From an uncultured Eubacteriales bacterium (lineage in GTDB: Bacteria; Bacillota; Clostridia; Monoglobales; Firm-18), in assembly GCA_905210885.1 (NCBI GenBank), contig CAJLYO010000102.1, positions 1 to 6,509 on the forward strand: DNA of 6,509 nucleotides. Reading direction: 5' to 3'. Positions 1 through 5,459 of this stretch are shown here, in pieces. The position numbers and the translations under genes were made by a program. A model generated the notes under the pieces. That model saw only the letters and a program-made list of their open reading frames with translations. It did not search any database and was not told where the DNA came from. The stretch's first letter is position 1, and each line of letters begins with the position of its first letter.

Positions 1-2
1 AA

Positions 3-839
3 CTACATATTCATAAAACCCTCGCCGAGAACCTCACGTGCATCGGTTATTATTACAAACGCTCGCGGGTCAATCCCGGCGACAATGGATTTAAGCATTG
101 TTATTTCGTTCTTTTTTAAAGAACACATTATTAAGTTTTTTCTTTTGCCGGTATAAACTCCGCTTCCGCTTAAATATGTTGCGCCGCGGTTGATTGTGCG
201 CGTAATTGCACCGGCGGTTTCTGCGCTTTTATCGGTAATTATAATCGCAAGCTTTGCAAAGTTTACCCCCTCCAAAAGAAGGTCTATAACCTTTGATGAA
301 ATATACAAAGCGATTACCGAATACAGCGCTGTATATAAATTTCTGAAAGTAAATGCCGCAAAAGCGATTACCGCCGCGTCAATCACAAAAAGTATACTGC
401 CCATTGAGATATGCCGCCGTTTTTTGTTGACAAGCTTTGCTATAATGTCGCTTCCGCCGGTTGTCGCACCGAACGCAAGTACAAGCCCGTATCCGGCGCC
501 TGCCATGGCTCCGCCGAAAACAGCGGACAAAAGCAAGTCTGAAACAACATGCGGTATAAAAGCAAAAGCGTCGATAAACATGGCAAGCGCCGCAGTGGCA
601 TATGCGGATTTCATTACAAATGACTTGCCCTCCGAAAAATAACCGAGTATATAAAGCGGTATATTAAACAGAATTGAAAGCGTGCCGACAGGTACATTTG
701 TAAGATAATTAACCGCTGTTGACAAACCGCTGACACCGCCGACAGCAAGGCGGTTCGGTATCAGAAATAAGTCAAGTGCAACCGCAGTGACAAGCGTTCC
801 TAACGTGATACTTGCATACCTTTTCAGAAATTTTTTCAT
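3..839 (-). CDS. YitT family membrane protein (DUF161 + DUF2179)
   Basis: Predicted integral membrane protein of 278 residues, complete, with ATG at 839 and TAG at 3-5. The first ~190 residues are hydrophobic, with about five or six likely membrane segments (roughly 8-28, 50-67, 76-96, 101-123, 147-165, 168-188). They carry family-typical glycine motifs: GGVSGLST at 34-41 and GATTGGSDIIAKLVNKK at 124-140. The C-terminal part, about 195-273, is a soluble DUF2179-like domain containing SGSGVYTGKRKN and IDPRAFVIITDAREVLGEGF. Length and layout match the YitT (DUF161-DUF2179) family, whose members are sometimes called transporters, but substrate and function are not established. The start lies 6 nt after the mrnC stop and in the same frame, so no upstream start is possible. 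A GGAGG inside the mrnC end (854-858) sits about 14 nt away, a long spacing. It is the last gene of the visible operon; whether the operon continues leftward cannot be seen. Confidence 0.92.
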   Translation of the reverse strand: MKKFLKRYASITLGTLVTAVALDLFLIPNRLAVGGVSGLSTAVNYLTNVPVGTLSILFNIPLYILGYFSEGKSFVMKSAYATAALAMFIDAFAFIPHVVSDLLLSAVFGGAMAGAGYGLVLAFGATTGGSDIIAKLVNKKRRHISMGSILFVIDAAVIAFAAFTFRNLYTALYSVIALYISSKVIDLLLEGVNFAKLAIIITDKSAETAGAITRTINRGATYLSGSGVYTGKRKNLIMCSLKKNEITMLKSIVAGIDPRAFVIITDAREVLGEGFMNM

Positions 840-845
840 ATTGGA

Positions 846-1217
846 TTACTGTTCCTCCGATAAAATTATATTCATAATCTCATCAAGGCGATTTTGGTCG
901 CCGGAAAGATATATGTAACCCACAAGTGCTTCAAGTCCCGTAGCCGCCTTATATTCCGCCATATCGGAATTTTTTGGCACAGAGGATTTTGCGTTGCGGC
1001 CGCGCTTGAAACCCGCAAGCTCCTCCTCCGTCAGCATATGTTCTATTTTATGATAGCTTTTCGCCTGAGCAGACGAATTTACTATTGAAACAGCTGTTTT
1101 GTGGAGCTTGTCCACCTGCATATTATGCTTGCTTACCAGCATGCGCCGAACATAGAGTTCATAAACCGCATCACCGATATACGCAAGGACAAGTGGTGAA
1201 TATTCCTTAGCTGTCAT
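846..1217 (-). CDS. mrnC: Mini-ribonuclease III (23S rRNA maturation)
   Basis: Mini-RNase III is an RNase III-type endonuclease that lacks the double-stranded-RNA-binding domain. In Bacillus subtilis it trims the ends of 23S rRNA precursor. The 123-residue product is about one RNase III catalytic domain, near the family's usual ~120-145. It carries the signature LAYIGDAVYELYVRR at 11-25, with catalytic Asp16. FKRGRNAKS lies at 70-78, PKNSDMAEYKAATGLEALVGYIYL at 81-104, and the second metal-binding acid is probably Glu96. ATG at 1217 fits the family N-terminus, which begins shortly before the YIGDA motif. The start overlaps the 3' end of cysS by 11 nt, and the upstream AAGGTG is a weak, distant ribosome binding site, so expression probably depends on translational coupling to cysS. 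The cysE-cysS-mrnC order is the one known from B. subtilis, which supports the call. Confidence 0.95.
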   Translation of the reverse strand: MTAKEYSPLVLAYIGDAVYELYVRRMLVSKHNMQVDKLHKTAVSIVNSSAQAKSYHKIEHMLTEEELAGFKRGRNAKSSVPKNSDMAEYKAATGLEALVGYIYLSGDQNRLDEIMNIILSEEQ

Positions 1218-2601
1218 AATGCCACTTCACACCTTGCGGCGTGTCCTCCAGGATAATGCCTTTTGATTTAAGCTCATCACGGATTTGGTCCGCAAGTGCA
1301 AAGTTTTTATCCTTGCGCGCCTGCTGACGCTTTTCTATCATTTCTTCAATATCGCTGTCCAAATCCTTTTTCTCCGACTTCTGCAAAAGTCCGAGAACTC
1401 CGCCGTACTCCTTAAGAGCGTCATACACGGCTTTTATATCGCCCGATGTATCGTCGGCGGTAATGTTCGTATTAATATCACGGGCAAAGTCAAACAGCAC
1501 GGAAATTGCAAGAGAAGTGTTAAAATCATCATCTAAAGCCGCACAAAAAGCTTCTTTATACTTTTTGCACATTTCCGCAGATTTTTCCGTTGCCTCCCCT
1601 TTCTTTGCGCTGCCAAGCAAAAATTCAAGATTATCAAGGCAGTTATACAGACGTTCAAGCCCTGTTTGCGACTGAATTATAAGGTCGCGAGAAAAATTAA
1701 TGGGGCTTCTGTAATGTGATGACAACATGAAAAATCTGATAGTTTCCGGTTTAAACTCTTTAAGCACGTCACGAACGGTAAAGAAGTTGCCCAGGGACTT
1801 TGACATTTTTACATTATCGACATTAATGTAACCGTTATGAAGCCAGTATTTTGCAAACGGTGCGTGATTTGCGCACTCGCTTTGCGCAATTTCGTTTTCG
1901 TGATGAGGGAAAATCAGATCCTGTCCGCCGCTGTGGATATCAATTGTTTTGCCGAGATATTTGTTTGCCATAGCAGAGCATTCTATATGCCAGCCCGGTC
2001 TTCCCATGCCCCATGGACTTTCCCATGCCGGTTCTGTCGGTTCCTTCTGCTTTTTCCACAAAGCAAAATCCATTGGGTCTTCCTTTTTCTCGTTTACGTC
2101 TATACGCGCGCCGGCTTCAAGCTCCTCCATAGGCTGATGGGAAAGCTTGCCGTATTCCTTGAACTTTTTCGTTGAAAAGTACACATCACCGTCGGCATTG
2201 TAGGCATATCCGCCTTCCACAAGCTTTGAAATAATATCGATAATAGCGTCAATATTCTCAGTTGCTCTGGGATTTACGGACGCACGGCATATGCCTAAAG
2301 CGTCCGCATCGGTATAATATTCCTTAATAAAGGTTTCCGCAATGTCCGCAACGGTTGTACCCTCTGCCTTAGCCTTATTTATAAGCTTATCGTCAATATC
2401 GGTAAAATTCTGAACAAAAGTAACTTTATAACCGATATACTCAAGATACCGGCGAAGTGCGTCAAAAACAATAAACGGGCGTGCATTTCCGATATGAAAA
2501 TAATTGTACACTGTAGGACCGCATGAATACATTTTTACATTGTTTTTGTCAAGAGGAATAAATTCGTCCTTTTGTCTTGTCAGAGTATTATACAGTTTCA
2601 T
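1207..2601 (-). CDS. cysS: Cysteinyl-tRNA synthetase
   Basis: Class I aminoacyl-tRNA synthetase that charges tRNA-Cys with cysteine in an ATP-dependent cytoplasmic reaction. The product is 464 residues, a normal length. From the ATG at 2601 it begins MKLYNTLTRQ, the usual family start. The nucleotide-binding motif is HIGNARPF at 36-43, with HIGN being the variant also seen in Bacillus CysS. The second signature is KMSKS at 265-269. The zinc ligands that recognise the cysteine thiol are all present: C27, C208, H233 and E237, corresponding to E. coli C28, C209, H234 and E238. NFTDIDDKLI (65-74) and the C-terminal anticodon-binding region ending KNFALADQIRDELKSKGIILEDT are also typical. A TTG 21 nt upstream would add seven residues but places the AGGAGG ribosome binding site inside the gene, so ATG is preferred. 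It overlaps cysE by 14 nt and mrnC by 11 nt. Confidence 0.97.
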   Translation of the reverse strand: MKLYNTLTRQKDEFIPLDKNNVKMYSCGPTVYNYFHIGNARPFIVFDALRRYLEYIGYKVTFVQNFTDIDDKLINKAKAEGTTVADIAETFIKEYYTDADALGICRASVNPRATENIDAIIDIISKLVEGGYAYNADGDVYFSTKKFKEYGKLSHQPMEELEAGARIDVNEKKEDPMDFALWKKQKEPTEPAWESPWGMGRPGWHIECSAMANKYLGKTIDIHSGGQDLIFPHHENEIAQSECANHAPFAKYWLHNGYINVDNVKMSKSLGNFFTVRDVLKEFKPETIRFFMLSSHYRSPINFSRDLIIQSQTGLERLYNCLDNLEFLLGSAKKGEATEKSAEMCKKYKEAFCAALDDDFNTSLAISVLFDFARDINTNITADDTSGDIKAVYDALKEYGGVLGLLQKSEKKDLDSDIEEMIEKRQQARKDKNFALADQIRDELKSKGIILEDTPQGVKWHYDS

Positions 2602-3238
2602 CAGCTTTTGTTTCCTCCTCAAGTTTATCTAATCTGCCTCTTATCTTGCACAGTTCCATCGATACAGGGTCGGGAATATGAATCTGATCCAAATCCTGCG
2701 ACGCCGGGGCAACCCTTACGTTGTTAAGTGTTACAATACGTCCGGGAACGCCGACACATGTGCTGTTCGGCGGAACTTCGTTTAATACTACCGCGTTGGC
2801 GGCAATTTTCGAATTATCTCCCACCTTAAACGGTCCCAAAACCTTGGCACCGCTGCCGATTAAAACATTGTTTCCTATTGTCGGATGGCGCTTTCCCTTG
2901 TCTTTTCCGGTACCGCCAAGGGTCACGCCCTGATATATTGTGCAGTTATCCCCGATAACCGTTGTTTCGCCGATAACAACACCCATTCCATGGTCTATAA
3001 ACAGACCCTTTCCTATTTTTGCCGCCGGGTGGATTTCTATACCCGTTACCTTTCTTGAGTGCTGTGAAACAAAACGTGCAAGAAAGAATCTTTTATGGTT
3101 GTAAAGTTTATGGGCAATTCTGTGATATAAAATTGCCTTAAAGCCGCTGTACAGGAAAAACACCTCCGCACGGCTGCGTGCCGCCGGGTCGCGTTCCATA
3201 ACCACATCAAGCTCTTCCTTTATTCGTGAAAACAGCAT
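2588..3238 (-). CDS. cysE: Serine O-acetyltransferase
   Basis: Serine acetyltransferase transfers acetyl from acetyl-CoA to L-serine, giving O-acetylserine, the precursor that O-acetylserine sulfhydrylase turns into cysteine. The product is 216 residues, the short Firmicute form, close to B. subtilis CysE. A helical N-terminal part (MLFSRIKEELDVVMERDPAA) is followed by the left-handed beta-helix hexapeptide repeats from about 65 to 168. Conserved catalytic parts are IDHGMGVVIGET (81-92), with the Asp82-His83 pair, and GVTLGGTGKDKGKRHPTI (104-121), with His118. VGVPGRIV (162-169) closes the helix. ATG at 3238 gives the expected N-terminus, with a modest GGTGA ribosome binding site about 5 nt away. 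It starts 15 nt after dapL and its end overlaps cysS by 14 nt. The C-terminal tail carries the acidic/charged helix KIRGRLDKLEEETKADETV; any role in cysteine feedback or in binding CysK cannot be judged here. Confidence 0.96.
   Translation of the reverse strand: MLFSRIKEELDVVMERDPAARSRAEVFFLYSGFKAILYHRIAHKLYNHKRFFLARFVSQHSRKVTGIEIHPAAKIGKGLFIDHGMGVVIGETTVIGDNCTIYQGVTLGGTGKDKGKRHPTIGNNVLIGSGAKVLGPFKVGDNSKIAANAVVLNEVPPNSTCVGVPGRIVTLNNVRVAPASQDLDQIHIPDPVSMELCKIRGRLDKLEEETKADETV
2614..2619 (-). promoter_or_regulatory. Ribosome binding site of cysS, inside cysE
   Basis: AGGAGG on the minus strand, 12 nt before the cysS ATG at 2601, lies within the last codons of cysE. It is a perfect Shine-Dalgarno core. 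It argues against the alternative TTG start at 2622, which would lie upstream of this site. Spacing is longer than optimal (about 7-9 nt), so coupling to cysE translation may help. Confidence 0.7.
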
Positions 3239-3253
3239 TAAATCACCACTTAT

Positions 3254-4483
3254 TTAAAAAGATAATTTTTTTATTCTCCTTACAGCCTCAACCGTGTTTT
3301 CACGGCTTCCGAATGCCGTAAGTCTGAAATAGCCTTCGCCGCTGGGACCGAAGCCTACGCCCGGCGTACCCACAACGTTTGCCTCATTAAGCAAAACATC
3401 GAAAAATTCCCACGAAGTAAGCTTTCCGGGGGTTTTAAGCCAAATATACGGTGCGTTTACGCCGCCGAAAACCGAAAAACCAAGCTCTTTAATACCGTCG
3501 CGGATAATTTTTGCGTTCTCCATATAATATGCAATCATCGACTTGATTTGTTCCTTACCCTCGGGCGAATAAGCCGCCTCGGCACCGCGCTGAATTATAT
3601 AGGGCGTGCCGTTGAATTTTGTGGTATGACGTCTGTTCCAAAGTGAGTTTAACGAAACCTTTTCGCCTGATTTTGTGTAAGCGTAAAGCTCTTTGGGCAC
3701 AACGCAGAACGCACAGCGTGTTCCGGTAAAACCGGCATTTTTTGAGAAGCTGCGGAACTCAATCGCCACTTCCTTAGCACCGTCAATTTCATAAATACTG
3801 TGAGCAACATCGCTTTCCGAAATATATGCCTCGTACGCCGCATCGTACAGTATCAGAGCCTTATTTTCCCTTGCGTAGTCAACCCATTTTTTCAGCTCAG
3901 TACGTGTTATGGTCGTGCCGGTAGGGTTGTTGGGGAAACAAAGATAGATTATGTCAACCTTCTTGTCCGGAAGTGACGGAACAAAGCCGTTGTCCGCCGT
4001 ACAGGGCAAATAAGTTATATTACTCCAGTGACCGTCTGAAAATTCACCGCTTCTTCCGCCCATAACGTTAGTATCAACGTACACGGGATAAACCGGGTCC
4101 ATAACGGCAACAGTGTTGTTTGTACCCAAAATGTCACCGATATTTCCCGTATCGCTTTTTGAACCGTCGCTTACGAAAATTTCATCTGTTTCAAGCTTTA
4201 TTCCCTTGGGTGCGTAGTCGTTTGCAATAATTTTTTCCGTCAGAAAAGCATATCCCTGCTCAGGACCGTAACCTCTGAAAGTGCTCTTATCAGCCATTTC
4301 GTCCACAGCCTTATGCATTGCCTTTATACACGCATCGGGCAGAGGCAGCGTAACATCGCCTATACCGAGGCTTATAATTTCCGCACCGGGATTTTGCTCT
4401 TTGTATGCCTTAACCTTTTTTGCTACATTGGAAAAAAGGTAGCTGCCCTGTAATTTAAGATAATTTTCATTAACGTATGCCAT
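3254..4483 (-). CDS. dapL: LL-diaminopimelate aminotransferase
   Basis: PLP-dependent fold-type I aminotransferase that converts tetrahydrodipicolinate plus glutamate directly to LL-diaminopimelate. It bypasses the acylated intermediates of the DapD/DapC/DapE route. The product is 409 residues, essentially the family length (~410). It begins with the characteristic VNENYLKLQGSYLFSNVAKK (4-23). Other DapL hallmarks are TFRGYGPEQGY (68-78), VSDGSKSDTGNI (104-115), CFPNNPTGT (182-190), YDAAYEAY (213-220, Asp214 expected to contact the PLP ring nitrogen), the Schiff-base lysine Lys248 in SFSKNAGFTGTR (245-256), and FRLTAFG (386-392) with substrate-carboxylate Arg387. ATG at 4483 lies 4 nt after the dapF stop and has GGAG at 4491-4494, 7 nt away and inside the end of dapF. 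The pairing with dapF, which uses its product, confirms the role over a general aspartate-type aminotransferase. Confidence 0.96.
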   Translation of the reverse strand: MAYVNENYLKLQGSYLFSNVAKKVKAYKEQNPGAEIISLGIGDVTLPLPDACIKAMHKAVDEMADKSTFRGYGPEQGYAFLTEKIIANDYAPKGIKLETDEIFVSDGSKSDTGNIGDILGTNNTVAVMDPVYPVYVDTNVMGGRSGEFSDGHWSNITYLPCTADNGFVPSLPDKKVDIIYLCFPNNPTGTTITRTELKKWVDYARENKALILYDAAYEAYISESDVAHSIYEIDGAKEVAIEFRSFSKNAGFTGTRCAFCVVPKELYAYTKSGEKVSLNSLWNRRHTTKFNGTPYIIQRGAEAAYSPEGKEQIKSMIAYYMENAKIIRDGIKELGFSVFGGVNAPYIWLKTPGKLTSWEFFDVLLNEANVVGTPGVGFGPSGEGYFRLTAFGSRENTVEAVRRIKKLSF

Positions 4484-4487
4484 ATTA

Positions 4488-5333
4488 TCACTCCGCTTTC
4501 TCTATGTCTATTTCGCCGTCAAAAACCTTTTCGGCAGGCCCTGTCATGTACACGCAATTATCGTCCTCGCGCCATTCTATCGTGAGCTCTCCGCCGATTA
4601 AGCGCACGGTTGATTTTCTTTCGCACTTTCCGTTTAAAACAGACGCTACCAAAACCGCGCAAGCGCCGGTTCCGCATGCAAGTGTTTCACCTGCACCGCG
4701 CTCCCACACGCGCATTTCGACGGTGTTTTTATCGATAACCTTCACAAATTCCGTGTTTGTCCGTTTAGGGAATATCTGATGAAGTTCAAATTTCGGACCA
4801 AGTGTTTCAATATCCAGATTCTCAATATCGTCCATATAAACCACAGCATGGGGATTCCCCATGGAAACGCAGGTTATTGCATATTCCGTGCCGTCAACGC
4901 TTATAACCTTGTTTATAAACTCCTCACCGGTATAGTCCACGGGGATAAGCTGAGGCGTAAGTATCGGCTCGCCCATATTCACGGTCACACGTGTCACCTT
5001 GCCGTTTTCGGTAAACAGCTTTAAGTATTTAATACCTGCTTTTGTTTCAAGGGTTATGTCCGTTTTGTCGGTAAGTCCGTTATCATAAACATACTTTCCC
5101 ACGCACCGCGTCGCGTTGCCGCACATCTCGGCTTCGCTTCCGTCCGCATTAAACATACGCATGCGAAAATCCGCACAGTCGGACTTCATAATAAGTACCA
5201 AACCGTCCGAGCCTATTCCGAAATGTCTGTCGCTTACAAACTCGGAAACCGCAGCCGGGTTTTCAACCGTCTCTTCAAAACAGTTGACGTATACGTAATC
5301 ATTTCCTATTCCTTGCATTTTGGTGAACTTCAA
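4488..5333 (-). CDS. dapF: Diaminopimelate epimerase
   Basis: PLP-independent epimerase that converts LL- to meso-diaminopimelate, used in peptidoglycan crosslinks and as the lysine precursor. The 281-residue product has both catalytic cysteines: Cys71 in AEMCGNATRC and Cys220 in LACGTGAC. Substrate-contacting residues known from Haemophilus DapF line up as Asn11 (GIGNDY), Asn62 (FNADGSE), Asn160 (MGNPHAV), Asn193 (RTNTEFV) and Glu211-Arg212 (WERGAGET). The start is TTG at 5333 (MKFTKMQGIGNDY). It reproduces the family N-terminus, and an in-frame TGA lies three codons upstream, so no earlier start exists. The internal ATG at 5318 would remove the first conserved beta strand. AAAGGA lies 10 nt before the TTG. 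It is the first gene of the operon, 4 nt before dapL, behind a candidate promoter and the ligA terminator. Confidence 0.96.
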   Translation of the reverse strand: MKFTKMQGIGNDYVYVNCFEETVENPAAVSEFVSDRHFGIGSDGLVLIMKSDCADFRMRMFNADGSEAEMCGNATRCVGKYVYDNGLTDKTDITLETKAGIKYLKLFTENGKVTRVTVNMGEPILTPQLIPVDYTGEEFINKVISVDGTEYAITCVSMGNPHAVVYMDDIENLDIETLGPKFELHQIFPKRTNTEFVKVIDKNTVEMRVWERGAGETLACGTGACAVLVASVLNGKCERKSTVRLIGGELTIEWREDDNCVYMTGPAEKVFDGEIDIEKAE

Positions 5334-5343
5334 ATCAAATCAG

Positions 5344-5349
5344 TCCTTT
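5344..5349 (-). promoter_or_regulatory. Ribosome binding site of dapF
   Basis: AAAGGA on the minus strand, 10 nt before the TTG at 5333. It is a moderate Shine-Dalgarno that fits the TTG start. It would sit 25 nt from the ATG at 5318, too far to serve that start. Confidence 0.6.
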
Positions 5350-5363
5350 CGTTCTACCTATCT

Positions 5364-5392
5364 ATTTTATAACAAATAAGCAAATTTTACAA
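5364..5392 (-). promoter_or_regulatory. Candidate sigma-A promoter of the dapF operon
   Basis: On the minus strand TTGTAA (5387-5392, 4/6 to TTGACA) is followed after 17 bp by TAAAAT (5364-5369, 5/6 to TATAAT). It lies in AT-rich DNA just after the ligA terminator. The expected transcript start is near 5357, giving a leader of only about 25 nt, too short for a T-box or lysine riboswitch. An alternative -35, TTGAAA, lies further upstream with a poorer -10. The assignment is by eye. Confidence 0.5.
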
Positions 5393-5412
5393 TAGAAAAT
5401 GCATAATTTTTC

Positions 5413-5459
5413 AAAAAAATTTACACTAAATTACCGGTTGACCCCGGCAACTTAGTGTA
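5413..5459 (-). terminator. Rho-independent terminator of ligA
   Basis: Two 16-nt arms (5444-5459 and 5422-5437) form a full stem on the minus-strand transcript: 14 Watson-Crick pairs and two G-U wobbles around a 6-nt loop (5438-5443). A run of seven U (5413-5419) follows 2 nt after the stem. The inner stem is GC-rich (GCCGG/CCGGU). The ligA TAA (5452-5454) lies inside the 5' arm. No T-run follows the stem on the plus strand, so it acts only for leftward transcription. Confidence 0.9.

Noticed and set aside
190..642. 150-codon open frame on the plus strand opposite yitT
   Set aside because: It is antisense to a well-supported family protein, has no recognisable motif and reads as a low-complexity shadow.
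1837..2175. 112-codon plus-strand frame opposite cysS
   Set aside because: It runs antisense to the conserved CysRS core, and its Cys/Phe-rich translation is typical of a shadow frame.
2472..2495. CysS motif HIGN instead of HIGH as a possible defect
   Set aside because: HIGN is normal in Firmicute cysteinyl-tRNA synthetases, and all zinc ligands and KMSKS are intact.
2602..2622. Longer CysS start (TTG, seven extra residues)
   Set aside because: The extra residues RRKQKL read directly through the AGGAGG site and are absent from the family N-terminus; ATG at 2601 fits.
3239..3300. Internal promoter before cysE in the AT-rich dapL end
   Set aside because: TTGAGG is present, but no good -10 lies at 16-18 bp, so the AT-richness alone is not enough.
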